A stretch of DNA of 64,000 nt from Pseudoips prasinana (taxonomy: Eukaryota > Arthropoda > Insecta > Lepidoptera > Nolidae): NCBI GenBank assembly GCA_951640165.1, contig OX621250.1, forward strand, positions 806,001-870,000. Direction: 5' to 3'. The notes beneath the pieces were generated by a model. It was given only the letters and a program-made list of their open reading frames with translations, did no database searches and was not told the origin of the DNA. Position numbers and translations under genes: made by a program. Shown here one piece after another: positions 12,001-23,187 of this stretch (position 1 is the first letter of the stretch; every line of letters starts with the position of its first letter).

Positions 12001-12736
12001 GGGGGGATGTTGCGTAGCTTCCCGAACTATTCTAATTAATTGCTTCACTATAACCGAGAACCACGAGCGTAGGTTCTGGAAGGCAGCTTCAGGTGTAATC
12101 CAAATTGCGCTAAATTGTATCATAGTTAGAAGTCCGCTTCAATTGTTGATGGGTTATAATTAAAGTTCCCATCCAAAATTAATGCCCTTGTCCAAAAGTA
12201 TGGTAACGTTAACCTCTACGAACTTAGATGTGAGGCAAAATGCAGGATGGACGAGCTAGCTCATGCTGATAATATGGCAATAGCAAAGTTAAAATTCGTC
12301 CATTTAAAATAGGAGACGTTGTTTTTGTCGGAAAGAACCCTAACAAATTGTGTTATTTATTTTGTCTTTTATGTAATTGTCCTGTTTGAGCGTGTACAAT
12401 GGGGAGTATTCTATTCTATTCTAACAATAAACAAATGAAGTGAAAAGTTTTCAAATCCTTGTAAGATAATAGAGGTCTATAACAACGATAGATACAAGGA
12501 AAAGCCAATAGCTGGTGGACGCGTTAAGTACCTACGTATGTTACGAAAAACTTGGATTTGACAGTTGTAGTCAGAAATAACAGTGTAGTTAATGCCGATG
12601 GTTGAGTTAAATTCTAAGTTTAAAATGATTATTGGAGTTCATTGTAAGACACATTTATGTGTTACATTATGAGTAATAAAGCTGGTTGATTTGAAATAAA
12701 TTGTGTGACAAGTACCCTACTTTGAGTTCCTGAAAC

Positions 12737-13040
12737 TTGAGCATTGAAAGCTCCACGCTTTGTGCTTGAAACGGTTGAGCATTGAAAGCTCCGCGCTTTG
12801 TGCTTGAGACGGTTGAGCATTGAAAGCTCCGCGCTTTGTGCTCGTAGCAGTTGAGCATTGAAAGCTCCGCGCTTTGTGCTTGTAGCAGTTGAGCATTGAA
12901 AGCAGTTCCGCGTTTTGTGCTTGTGGTGGTTGAGCATTGAAAGCTCCGCGCTTTATGCTTGTGGCGATTGAGTATTGAAAGCTCTGCGTTTCGTGCTTGT
13001 GACAATTGACTATCGCAAGCTTCGTGCTTTGAGTTCGTGA
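12737..13040. repeat. array 1: 38-bp tandem repeat of a short hairpin motif
   Basis: Eight units start at 12737, 12775, 12813, 12851, 12889, 12930, 12968 and about 13006; the last is degenerate. The unit core GAAAGC-TCCGC-GCTTTG is an inverted repeat. Frames on the minus strand stay open only because of the periodicity and are not genes. Confidence 0.93.
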
Positions 13041-13064
13041 CGCTGCATTGCGCACTTACCTATA

Positions 13065-13655
13065 ATGTTCCAGGGTGTAGAACAACATTTTCGAACTTGT
13101 AGTAAGACCTCTAAGGAGTATGTGATAGTCATCGTAGATGCTTTTACGAAAATTTGTCAATTAATGTGTGTCAAAGATTTAACATCACGATCTGCTTGCG
13201 AGGCAATACGTAGCTTTGTCCACATATTTAGAACCCCGAAACGAATTCTCTCTGATTAAAGTACATCTTTTACTGGTCAAGACTTTCAGGATTTATGCCG
13301 AGGTTGAGCCATTGAGTTCCATGAGATTGCCAGTGGTGTTAACCGAGCTAATGTACGGGTGGAGCGAATGATGTCCACCTTGACAAATTGTTTTACAGTG
13401 GCCGAAAATTATAAAAATGAATCCTGGAAGTCTGTCTTAGGCAAAGTAAAACTCGTTTTGAATTGTACTGTAAGTAAGAGTATAGAGAAAAGCCCCTTAC
13501 AGGGTGCCTAAAGTGTGTTCCAATGAGCGTTATAGGGTGGAACCAGCATCTGGGGGACGGGCCCAATATGTGTGCCATGAACGACTACGTAAATATCCAG
13601 CTAGTTTACCTGAATTGTCAGAATGTCTTGATCCTGTAGAACCCATAATTGAATA
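13065..13655 (+). pseudogene. integrase core remnant of the LTR element
   Basis: The frame from 13065 reads VIVDAFTKICQ (first catalytic Asp) and FRTPKRILSD (second), then hits a stop at 13257. After a +1 shift, IEFHEIASGVNRANVRVERM supplies the catalytic Glu region, followed by the helical SWKSVLGKVKLVLNCTVSKS and a stop near 13510. A final frame up to about 13655 shows the C-terminal part (ERYRVEPASGG). All three D-D-E positions survive, but the frame is broken at least twice. The layout is typical of Ty3/Gypsy integrases. Confidence 0.75.
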
Positions 13656-13842
13656 GTTTTATTTAATTATGGAACCAATTGTATTGATTAATTTGGTGTA
13701 GTTAGTAATTTGGATTGAATTACTGTATTGAATCATGATCATTGCTTGAGTTGAAACGATAATTACATTGTTTTGTTGAACGTAAACCTGTGTTGATAAA
13801 AGACTTATGTTCATTGCTGATTGATAAAATGTTTTATTTAAA

Positions 13843-14430
13843 CTGAAAGCTACTACGCTTTATTGAAGGGTGGATTGAAAGCCTTATCTCTTTGTCCTGA
13901 TGTCCTGCTGAAAGCCATCACGCTTTGCAGTAAGGTTGGGCTCATCTGTCGTGACCCAAGGTTGTTGCTGAAAGCTGCAACGTTTTGCAACGTGTTTTAA
14001 GTGCTGCCTGTGAGCAATGCTGAAAGCTGTAACGCTTTGCCGAGTAATTGAATTTTTGTTGAAAGCTTCAACGCTTTGCTATGTGTTGCACTTTATGCTG
14101 AAAGATTCAACGCTTTGCTGTGTGTTGCAGTTTATGCTGAAAGCTTCAACGCTTTGCTGTGTGTTGCAGTTTATGCTGAAAGCTACAACGCTTTGCTGTG
14201 TGATGCAGTTTATGCTGAAAGCTTCAACGCTTTGCTGTGTGTTGCAGTTTATGCTGAAAGCTACAACGCTTTGCTATGCGTTGCATTTTATGCTGAAAGT
14301 TTTAACGCTTTGCATTGTGTGAGAGGTACGCCCTTTAACTAATGATGAAAGCTTTAACGCTTTGTGGTAAATGCTGAAAGCCTTTACGCTTTGCCTTGTG
14401 TAACATTGAAAGCCGCTTGTAACGCTTTGT
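13843..14430. repeat. array 2: 39-bp tandem repeat of the same hairpin motif
   Basis: Fifteen copies of GAAAGC-N6-GCTTTG. Seven are in strict 39-bp register (14059, 14098, 14137, 14176, 14215, 14254, 14293), with looser copies on both sides. The unit is TGCTGAAAGC plus TTCAACGCTTTG plus a TGTGTTGCAGTTTA spacer. The core matches array 1 although the spacers differ. Overlapping open frames are periodicity artefacts. Confidence 0.93.
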
Positions 14431-14515
14431 GTCCTTGCCAAACTGAAGAGCTGTAATTCATGCTGATTATGTCAGCGAGTAACAACGCGAGAGCGCGTTG
14501 ATTGTCGGATGGCCG

Positions 14516-14805
14516 TGTCGGAGAAATTAAATAAAAGGCCTGTTTACGTACTAGTAACGCCATCTATTAGCGTTTGGAAAACACTACTCACTGAGTCAGT
14601 AGTTCGAGTCGAGGTTGTCTATGAACTGTCGCATGTAACGTTTAACGTCTGTCAGTTGTCTAAATGACATTAGTGTGTTAGCGACACGACACAGTTGGCA
14701 TACAGAGCTCGACGGCGCCGGGTGTGCGCACTTATTCTTTTAACCACGTGCATGATGGCGGACACCGACGATGTTTCGGAGTTAAATCCGTCAGAATCTC
14801 CGACA
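14516..14805 (+). repeat. 3' LTR
   Basis: Same 290 bases as the 5' LTR apart from one base noticed. It ends CTCCGACA and is followed by the duplicated TGTA. Confidence 0.93.
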
Positions 14806-14939
14806 TGTATGTATAGTATATTATAGTATTTATATTAAACTAAACATTGATATTAGATAGCAAAGTTATTTTCTTTCAACCGACCTTGCGCTGAAAATGC
14901 TTATGGCATTATTCCACATCTGTACAACTATGTGCATAA

Positions 14940-15175
14940 TGTTTGTAAATATGAAATAAAATAAGTGGCAGCCTGGAGTCTAGGAGCTTGCGATGTTAGA
15001 CCCCTTGCCTCAGAGAGCACATTACCCATCTGTTCCTGTACCTGATCTATAAGTAAAAGTGTTGCATAGCCATCCCCTCAGATCATCGGTGTGCCATCAT
15101 CACACTCGCGGGAGAGTGCATAATATGTGCTTGCATACACTCCTACGCATTAATATTCCTGTGTAGTTTATTTTT
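14940..15175. other. possible dispersed repeat, class unknown
   Basis: The moderately GC-rich text (AGTCTAGGAGCTTGCGATG, then CACTCGCGGGAGAGTGCATA) has the look of a SINE or LINE tail, but there is no second copy in the window to prove it. Confidence 0.25.
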
Positions 15176-15180
15176 TTTGT

Positions 15181-15410
15181 AATATCTCGGGACATTGTCA
15201 CACAGATCATCCTAGCCCCAAACTAAGCAAAGCTTGTACTATGGGTGCCAGGCGACGATATACATACTTATATAGATAGATCAATACTTAAATACATAGA
15301 AAACATCCATGACTCAGAAACAAATATTCGTGCTCATCACACAAATATTTGCACTTACCGGGATTCGAACCCAGGACCACCAGCTTCGTAGGCAGGCTAC
15401 GGCGACCGTC
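15181..15410 (-). mobile_element. SINE family A, copy 2
   Basis: Inverted copy of 3701-3948. About 20 bases of the A-box region are deleted (GGCAGGCTACGGCGACC), so its pol III promoter is probably dead. Confidence 0.85.
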
Positions 15411-15892
15411 GTTGTCACCGAGTTGGCATGTCTCCGTTGAAATTCAGCCAGCAACACTATTATTAAGATTTCAATTACTGTTAGTCGAAAAATAAAACTC
15501 TTAATACTCTCACTTCCAGTCAATAACATAACATAACGTTTCAAAGCTATAAATGGACATCACATAAAACTGGCATCGAATAAATCTCCATACAAACTAA
15601 GTTAAACTTGACACTGCTCAGTCGTACTCAACTCATTCTTAACATCATTACTGAGTTTGAGGGGACACTTAGAGGGTCGTAGGAATCGTAGCAATTCCGA
15701 ACTAATAGTATTTTCTTGAATTTATTATAGACAACTTTATTATACTTAATGTCAAAATCGACTTGAAAACGTAGGGGAATATGGTCGCGAGCTATCTGAG
15801 CTGGATGACATGATAACTTATACACTCATAAAACCAAAAACGATTTATACACATAAATTACGTTGTGAATTAGTATTTGCTAGTTTAGGTAG
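15411..15892. other. no recognisable feature
   Basis: AT-rich spacer. Nothing recognised. Confidence 0.4.
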
Positions 15893-16349
15893 TTAGCGTG
15901 GTTGGTAAGTGCTTGCCTTTCACGCCGCAGGGCGTGGCTTCGATATCCACCCAGAGGCTCAACCGGCTAAGTAGCCGAACATCGATTTCTTAATAAAATC
16001 GTTAAATCGGCTTCAACGTTGACAATCGATATCGGACCATTTATGACATATGCTCATGGAAGCTGATTTAACGATTGATTAAGTCATTTTTAACCTTTAT
16101 TTATTTGAACGCCATTTAAGAAATCGATGTTCGGCGACTTAGCCGGTAGAACCCCAGGACAGTTATTTGTGTGCATGAACATGTCCGTTAGTCCTGGGTC
16201 TGGGTGTAATTATGTATATAGGTAGGTATTTACAAAAAGAAAAGTAGAATATGTAATATGTCATTTATCAGGTTTCCATAGTACAAGCTCTGCTTAGTTT
16301 AGGATCAGATGGCCGTGTGTGTGTAATGCCCGAGGATATTATTATTGTT
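15893..16349 (+). mobile_element. SINE family B, copy 2, split by a MITE
   Basis: The head GCGTGGTTGGTAAGTGCTTG and tail (GGCCGTGTGTGTGTAATG, then TTATTATTG) of family B are separated by a 198-bp foldback insertion at 15955-16152 within the B-box region. Confidence 0.85.
15955..16152. mobile_element. foldback MITE, copy 1
   Basis: The inverted ends ACCGGCTAAGTAGCCGAAC / GTTCGGCGACTTAGCCGGT extend through CATCGATTTCTTAA. A 5-bp CCCAG lies on both sides (15950-15954 and 16153-16157), and the interruption of a SINE dates the insertion after the SINE. A relative is at 57838-58069. It has no coding capacity. Confidence 0.8.
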
Positions 16350-16561
16350 AACTAAATATTTACCAAACCTCAACTTTACGGTAGAATGAAATTGGCATAT
16401 TTATGTATTTTCTAAGGATATAGAATAATGTTAACTATGGTACTCTTATTACTTTGCGGGTTAGCCGACACGGTGCATGATCGACGGCATTACGAGTTGT
16501 AACACAAATCACAATCACATACGAACACCGTCAAACTACTGAATATTCAACGAGACGGAAA

Positions 16562-16648
16562 AATACTTTTTTTACTTTTTACCGACCCGGGATTTGAACC
16601 TTGTCTCCATTATCAGTGGTTGTTAACCGTTAAACCAACGAGATAGTA
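16562..16648 (-). mobile_element. tRNA-like SINE remnant
   Basis: CCGGGATTTGAACC is an inverted B box, and TTAACCGTTAAACCAACGAG is an inverted A-box arm. No 3' body was recognised. Confidence 0.4.
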
Positions 16649-16649
16649 T

Positions 16650-17020
16650 AAATACTTTCAACACGTGAAGTACCGACCCCTAAAACGTTAAGTAATTCAA
16701 ATAAAACTGCTAACTTTCGTATCAGTCGCCTAACTGCCGATTTCCTTAACGTTGTTACGAGTTTCCGACGATCCTCCGAGGGGCAATGCCTTATACAGTT
16801 CTGGAGGCATCACCAAGTTTTTGTTAGCTTATTTAAGTGAAATTAGTCTTTCTTACTTTATGCTAAGCCCAGGCTGGCCATACTTACGCTAGATAATATA
16901 AATTCCCTTTCTTATTCTATCGAACCAGTAAACAAGCCTACCGTGGTTAACGTGGCATATGGCGCCTACCTATAATCGTACAATAATGTATGTTTATTTA
17001 GAATATTAATTAAACATTTG
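16650..17020. other. no recognisable feature
   Basis: AT-rich spacer. No feature was supported. Confidence 0.4.
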
Positions 17021-17029
17021 TAATAATAT

Positions 17030-17300
17030 AACACAGGACGGGCAGCAGCGTTTTTCTGCGAATTTTGACCATCAAACTGCGATCGCCAAGCCGTCTGCCT
17101 AGCCTGGCGATTATAGTATGTCCCACCATTAATTGGGGAGGCTTTTGTCTACCAGTGGACTTAATATGACCGACATGATAAATATTATAAATTATGACAA
17201 ATATTACATATATAGCCGAAAGACGTCCACTGCTGGACAAAGGCCTCCTCCAGGGATCTCCACAATAGCCGGTCCTGCGCGTAGTCATGCCTAAATGAGG
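17030..17300 (-). mobile_element. dispersed lepidopteran repeat fragments
   Basis: GGGCAGCAGCGTTT (shared with 32871-32884) is followed by CAAGCCGTCTGCCTAGCCTGG (related to 28630-28680) and by AGCCGAAAGACGTCCACTG (shared with 11463 and 24426). These phrases travel together in lepidopteran LINE or SINE tails. The exact family is uncertain. Confidence 0.45.
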
Positions 17301-17561
17301 CACTAAATTATATCTGGCATACATTCTAGATACATATTGAAACAATAATTCCTGCTATAAATTGGCATCCAGTTTCAGCGTGACAAAGCATAAAACTTAA
17401 ATCAATTATTTACTAATATTATCTCTTCTTAGCGTGTCGATGACAATTATAATATTATTATACTTCTGGTCAGCAAACTTAGTAAAATTTCATCTGCAAG
17501 TCCTATGATTTTATTTATGTACTTTATAACGCCAATAACCTCTATTTGACATATTCTAAAA

Positions 17562-17980
17562 AGGTACAGACGCCAGCACATACAGCTACCCCAAACTGTC
17601 AAATTAGTTTTATAGAATTTAAACTTTAAAAAAACAAAAAAAAAATTATAAAAAAAAAAATTATAAAAAAAAAAATTGTATATAATTAATAAGTTTTAGT
17701 TTAGTTCTTAATATATAGCTGTAGTATTTTTTAATTCTAGTTTTACTGTTATAATAATAAGTGCATGCGGTGACGCCTTAAAAAAATGTGCATTAGGTTT
17801 TATATTCATGTATTTTTCATTTGTAAGAAAAATTTAACAATTACTGGCTGTCCTCAATAAATAAATAAATAAATAAACTTTATTACAAAAGCACAAGTTT
17901 CACTTGCAACTGGGGAAATTTGACAGATTGTCGTGTCGTGTTGATCGTAGCTTCAAGTGCGTCTGTACTTTATAGAAAAA
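17562..17980. mobile_element. MITE with long inverted ends, copy 1
   Basis: The left end CAGACGCCAGCACATACAGC and ACCCCAAACTGTCAAATT is inverted at 17915-17972 (AATTTGACAGATTG, then AAGTGCGTCTGTA). The interior has A-runs and an (AATA)n tract at 17858-17876. A shorter relative is at 28929-29062. Confidence 0.65.
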
Positions 17981-18655
17981 AAATACGCTGCAATGAAATA
18001 TAATAATACTATGATGACTTAAGCAGTTAACAAAATTGTACGTATTTATTTATGTTATACCTAATTATTATCAGATTATAATAATATTTTCAAAATGCAT
18101 TGTGGCTTCACATTAAAATCTAATAAATGATAGGTTAACGGACCATCATTAATTACACTGTAATTTTTTTATTAATTACAGGTTTCACAGGTCCATTTTT
18201 GTTATTTTATCCTTAATTTTATTATTTAAATAGCTTCTCAAACCACAAGACCATGACCAGCTACGAAATCACAAAAGTATTTTCAAATAAACATGTAATA
18301 CAATTTACAAGTAATATAAATCAGAGGTAATTTTCTTGCGAAACACAACGCTGCGGCTAATAAATTCCAAATCTAGATCCCTTTGACAATTTACTTGTAA
18401 GAAGTCGCAAGTAATTTATTTTAACCCAAAAGGAGTAAGAACCATAGAAAATATTATGAAAATACAACTGAAATAAAAACTAAAATGTGAACATAATAAT
18501 AAAATACCAAATAGACTGACATAAGAAAAATATTCTTGAAAATATTTCATGAATATGATTCAATATTGTACTACAAGTTTCAAAGAATTCCTTAAGAGAA
18601 GCGCTCGTATACTGGTAAAATAATTGACTACATACTATTTTAGCGTACTTTATTT
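17981..18655. other. no recognisable feature
   Basis: AT-rich DNA. No coding signal or repeat was recognised. Confidence 0.4.
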
Positions 18656-18700
18656 TTACTAGATTAAATATTGTGGGACCTACAATATTTAATCTAGTAA
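18656..18700. repeat. perfect 19-bp inverted repeat
   Basis: TTACTAGATTAAATATTGT and its exact complement flank the 7-base loop GGGACCT. It lies immediately beside an RTE tail fragment. Confidence 0.85.
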
Positions 18701-18701
18701 C

Positions 18702-18865
18702 AATATGGATAAGATGGACCGATGATTTTGTGATGGTCGCTAGAAGACGTTGGATGCGGATAGCGCAAGACCGTTTGTAGATTTTAGAATTGTGGAGATC
18801 TTTCGGGAAGCTTTTGTCCAGCTGTGGGTATCTTTCGCCTGATATGGTAATGATGAAATATTGTA
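18702..18865 (+). pseudogene. RTE-type LINE 3' end fragment
   Basis: AGATGGACCGATGATTTTGTG and ATGCGGATAGCGCAAGACC encode the RTE C-terminal phrase (RWTDDFVMV, then IAQDR). TTTTGTCCAGCTGTGG follows, then a GATATGGTAATGATG tail. It is heavily 5'-truncated. Confidence 0.65.
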
Positions 18866-19044
18866 ACTAAAAATTATGAGATTGGTTGATACGGACACTA
18901 CTTAGTTATGAATAATTTTGACTTTATTCCCGTTCACAAACTTTAAACATTATTCCAGTTTACATTATTTTCCGTATCATCTTCAAAAGAAAAATAAATG
19001 TACACACGGCTACGCATCAAGCTATACGTTTGTATATATTTTTA

Positions 19045-19400
19045 AATGGTTTTTATTTACGTGGACTTTAAAAAAGCGCTTGTAAATAGTCAGAACATAT
19101 TTGTAGTAATATAGTTGTATACATTATTATTTCTAGTAACATAGATATTTAGGCACACATTGTATGAAAACATTTATAAAATTTATCTTATTATAGCAAT
19201 GATATTTAGCTAGCTCGTATCAAGTTATTGTCAAGAGATTTTTTTTAAATATCTAGGTTAAGTCTAATATTTTTACTACATATTGTCAATGGTTCTGTCT
19301 ATATTAAGTTATTATTATTGTGACGGACCTTGTGTTAATAACGACGGTCGCGCTTCAATGCTACCACCGGATCCAATGCGCCCCAACTGCATCGAAATCC
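19045..19400 (-). repeat. retroelement 3' end, family R, copy 2
   Basis: Matches 1728-1935 and extends further (GACGGACCTTGTGTTAATAAC, then CCACCGGATCCAATGCGCCC), which is the complement of 44720-44800. On the minus strand the extension reads as a protein C-terminus, described under the copy at 44600. Confidence 0.7.
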
Positions 19401-19419
19401 TACACAATGCGGGATCAGT

Positions 19420-20170
19420 TTATACTGGTAATGTATAGCTTGATGTCTAGCCGTGTGTACCTATTAATTAAACACAATATAAACAAATTCCATAATTTGG
19501 TTCATATTAATAAAAAAAATCATATACAACGGGACCATAGTTTTTTCCGAGAAAATGAAAGTAAGTATCGAGATAATATAAAAAAATAGTAATTACCTAC
19601 TAATAACATAAGAAATTAGCAAGAAATAGCATAAAGGTTGTACACTGTAAGCCATATTAACATTGTACCTATAAACGAACCAGAAGAAGAATACTACTAA
19701 ACTACTAGACTATTATTATTCAATCATTATAATAACAAAACTCAATTGATGAGTAGTTAATTAGCAATAATATTACATACAAGCACAGTGCTATCTATAT
19801 ATCTATCATACGTTTCATATATTTTTATGACAGAATTGGTCGAAATTAATGTTATTTTAAGTATACGATTGTTGTAGGTGATGTAGTGAGAGTGTTATTG
19901 AAACCCGGACACTATAATTAATCAATTAATATTAAACAATTAATAAACAGTAGCATGTGTAACCTACAGGTTGAAATGTAACATTATTGATAAAATTATA
20001 AATGGGTTTGTAGATTCGTACAACTGAAAACTAAGGCAATAAAAATAATATTATTTAAAATAATTTATCCTAGATGGAGACAGGATAAATTATTTGAATG
20101 GGATGCACTTCTAAATTTAAATCACGAACTAACAATAGCCCCTAGTATAGTAACGTTTGTACATTACTAT
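19420..20170. other. no recognisable feature
   Basis: Very AT-rich sequence, including a short inverted pair around 20053-20096 (AAATAATTTATCC / GGATAAATTATTT). No gene was recognised. Confidence 0.4.
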
Positions 20171-20174
20171 GTTA

Positions 20175-20660
20175 CAGGGTGTATTTTGTATGGGCGGCAC
20201 CCTGCTGAGCGATGTATCAAGCAGAGATTTACCGATCGCTTTGTAATTGTTTTCGTAGCGGGAGTTACTACGGTTTATGTTACGTAGGCGCAGTCTACGC
20301 CATGTCTGTGGATACGATTGAACTGTTAAAAACGCCCTTGCTGCCTGTGGAATAAGGATGCAGACAAAATCAAAGTGTAGCCACTAACAACGTGGCTATA
20401 CACAATTTATATGATAAAACATTTACTTGGCGATGCGACGTCCAGTCGTTGACCTCTCGGCGTTCACAAGTTGACCGCGCGGGGTCCACTGATGGACCGC
20501 GCGACGTTTATTAGTTATAACGAGGCGTCCACCCGTGGACTACCTGTCGACAACAAGTGGATGTCGTGCGACGACGCGGTGCGGGTTGGGTGCCGAGTGG
20601 CTCTAATGAGCTGTGATCTTAATAGACGCTGCTGACAACACTCGTTTAAACTCGTTGCTG
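20175..20660. other. GC-rich island with clustered GTCCAC half-sites
   Basis: A GC-rich block in AT-rich surroundings. Between 20430 and 20560 it holds repeated GTCCAC/GTGGAC words, some as palindromes (GGTCCACTGATGGACC, and GTCCACCCGTGGAC). There is no open frame of note. It may be the end of an unrecognised DNA transposon. Confidence 0.45.
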
Positions 20661-21330
20661 AATTCTAGGCTGACTTAATTTTGATTACAATCTTAACGCT
20701 AAGAAGAAGGTTTATAATTAACTAATTGTTGTAATTTATAATTATGATATATTTGAGTACATCCTGTAGTAATGCTTCTGTTCTAAATTGAGGTAAGAAT
20801 TCAATATTATTATTTGCTAAAATAAGCACATATGTATATACTCAAACACCTCCAAGGTTTATTAAAGCACCTCTATCAGTTCAAAAGGTTCAATATTTTT
20901 TCTTTTATAGCTTTCTCGCTGTAGCTATAGTAAAGTTATAGTAAAGGTTATTGTCGTATAGCCGACAGCTGTGACCGATCGCTACTTCACACGCTGGCTA
21001 CGGCCTTAGTAATAGTCTTATTACTGCCAAGACTTATTGTATACGTACACCGGTACTTATTTATCAGCAAATTTTAATCTGGATTTATTATTTGGACTAA
21101 ATTTCTTTTGGATATCAAACCTAAATATAATTTCCTGCGAGAATTTTGAGCATTGTGGCCAGTCTCAATGTAAACTAGCCAACTGGGCGGGAGATTTTTT
21201 TTTTTTGGCGGGAGATATTATTATACTGCACAATCATAACTATACTCTCACGCACGGTCAAATTAAGTACAGAAAGCACTGTATGCTTACCGAAACACAG
21301 GATTGTAGTACAACCCACTTCTAGATTGTG
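20661..21330. other. no recognisable feature
   Basis: AT-rich. A duplicated GGCGGGAGAT around a T-run lies near 21185-21220. A 95-codon frame there has no recognisable motif. Confidence 0.35.
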
Positions 21331-21359
21331 GGATTCTGAAATCTAATAAGGTTTTTTTG

Positions 21360-21840
21360 AACCCGGAAAGAATTTTTCTATGGTTATTCGCGCTACTGTT
21401 AAAATAATAAAACAGTATCATGTATTGTGCACAGGTCTCGATCGCGGTAATATTTAAAGGCGATTTATAAATTTTTGGTTTCGTAAATTTTTTTTTAATA
21501 ATCTCTCAGTCATCTGATCCCAAACTAAGCAGAGCTTGTACTATGGAAACCAGATAACTGATATAGATAATTACACTCATACTCAGGACAAACAGACATG
21601 ATACACACAAATATCCGTCCTGGGTGGGAATCAAACCCACGACCTGCGGCATGCAAAGCAAGCATTTATCTACCTCGCCACAGGCCCGCCAAAGTTCCGT
21701 TTCCTTTCGGCATGGATTTGACCAGCCGAGGTTACGGGTCGACTGAGTCGGTAATGATTTGCCTTCAAATATTACCGCGATCAAGACCAGACCTGTGTCC
21801 ACAATGTAATGTGTGCTAATCGCAGAAGTCTAAAAAAATA
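21360..21840. mobile_element. foldback repeat interrupted by a SINE
   Basis: GCACAGGTCTCGATCGCGGT at 21430 is answered in inverse order by ATTACCGCGATCAAGACC at 21771 and CCTGTGTCCAC. Family B SINE sequence (21504-21691) sits between them. Confidence 0.45.
21504..21691 (-). mobile_element. SINE family B, copy 3
   Basis: CATCTGATCCCAAACTAAGC through CGGCATGCAAAGCAAGC to GCCACAGGCCCGCC. The 3' tail is short and the middle is partly deleted. Confidence 0.8.
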
Positions 21841-23187
21841 ATGATGAATTCATCTTTTTTATAAGTTGAGTTATCTTACTTACTTAGAATTTAAGTACTG
21901 CAGTCTTTGGTTGCAGGCATACAGCTGAAGAAAAAATGAAGTAAAAAGTACAGTACACCGCTCTTTTGATCAATGAGCAGTCTGACTGTTTGGCGACTTG
22001 ATAATAGATAAAAAAAATATCTGGATCATTGTTCGTTGCTTGAATAAAATAACAAAGTTGGAACAATTAATATAACACTTTCAAATATGTTATCCTATTT
22101 TCAACTTTGTTGCAATAAGTAAAATGCCCTTTTATAATATTTTCAAGGTGTTTGATAAAGTGTACGCAAACTGTTATGTCCATACTTTATGACGGGGGTT
22201 AGAGATAGAAGTCAGGGAGGAGTCGGATGCTAAGTAAATTATTTGATCTCGAGATCTTCTCAAGTGTTGATGCTTTATTTGATTTCGTTAAGGATTCAAC
22301 GCCGTTTAAGTCAAGTACTTTTTCTTCCTACTTACAAAACAACTCTCGAAAGTGAATAACAAGAACCACCATCAAAAAGAAAATATTAAAATGTTCCGAA
22401 CAATTTAATTCCTTTGCATTAAATATCAGCTTATAATTAGCAATTATAACAAAAAACGGAACAAAAACTTTTGGAAACAAAAGAAGTCCGAACAAATAAC
22501 AATGGGAAAACACAATAGAGGCTAAAACACCCTCCGCGAACATCGGAAGAGACTCGCTGTAATACACAAATCAGCTTTTTGACTTTTATGAAGAGTTTGC
22601 ACTTGTTTTAAAAAGAAATACGCCTGTAATTGTCATAATGCGTCTACTTTTGCTATAAGAGAGAAAAGATGCAACAGGCAGTTCAGACCTCTGAGACGTA
22701 TGCACATATATATGTACATAGTACGAGTATATATGCCCGTTAACGGATTAAACATCAGGTTTACTTAAGGGCTCTGTACTAAAACGGTAATGGTCCTTTT
22801 AACCGTTAAGTACAGGAATCGAAAAAGCCTTTTGGTGAGATTCAGAGCGGCTATTTGGATGGCAGATCATTGGGGACTACCACCTATCCATAAACACACT
22901 TAGGATAGTCTTAGTGTTGCCGCGGAAAGTTTGCGTAAGCATCATTTATATATATTAATTTGCTTGTATTAGCATATGGTGAGAATTCAAATTTAGAATA
23001 GTTGTAATGCCCCAATGATAATAATATGGAGATGGATTCAACTCGATATTCCATTTAAGTGTAACTTACACTTATTTGCGTCCACTAATAATATTTTCAA
23101 GTGAATTTTTACTAATAGACTATGGACTTAGACTGAAATAAATATATTTATTAATATTAAAACAATGCCTGTACAAAAAATTCCTAT
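21841..23187. other. no recognisable feature
   Basis: AT-rich. Short frames on the minus strand (21884-22066, 22328-22567) carry no family motif. A short run near 22740-22830 (CCGTTAACGG, then AACCGTTAAG) is weakly palindromic. Confidence 0.35.

Larger units (their letters stand above)
9602..14805 (+). mobile_element. Ty3/Gypsy-type LTR retrotransposon, defective, with two hairpin arrays
   Basis: Two 290-bp direct repeats (9602-9891 and 14516-14805) each start TGTCGGAG and end CTCCGACA, giving 8-bp terminal inverted repeats. The flanking bases TGTA (9598-9601 and 14806-14809) form a 4-bp target duplication, as expected of Gypsy-type integrases. The interior (4.6 kb) runs in order gag remnant, aspartic protease remnant, an unrelated insertion, array 1, integrase core remnant, array 2. 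I could not find reverse transcriptase or RNase H, so the element is non-autonomous. No convincing polypurine tract directly precedes the 3' LTR. A TGGGATCGATTCC block at 9899 is a weak primer-binding-site candidate. The LTRs differ at one base that I noticed (G at 9822 versus T), implying recent insertion despite the ruined interior. Confidence 0.92.

Noticed and set aside
12662..13055. Three overlapping minus-strand frames of about 100 codons
   Set aside because: They arise from a 38-bp tandem repeat lacking stops in all frames. The predicted proteins are repeats of the same peptide in three registers.
14017..14342. Two overlapping plus-strand frames of 88-101 codons
   Set aside because: Periodicity of the 39-bp array (a multiple of three) keeps any frame open. 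They are not genes.
12737..14430. CRISPR-like spacing of a short palindromic repeat
   Set aside because: Eukaryotic context, repeats inside an LTR element, spacers nearly identical to each other, and no cas genes.
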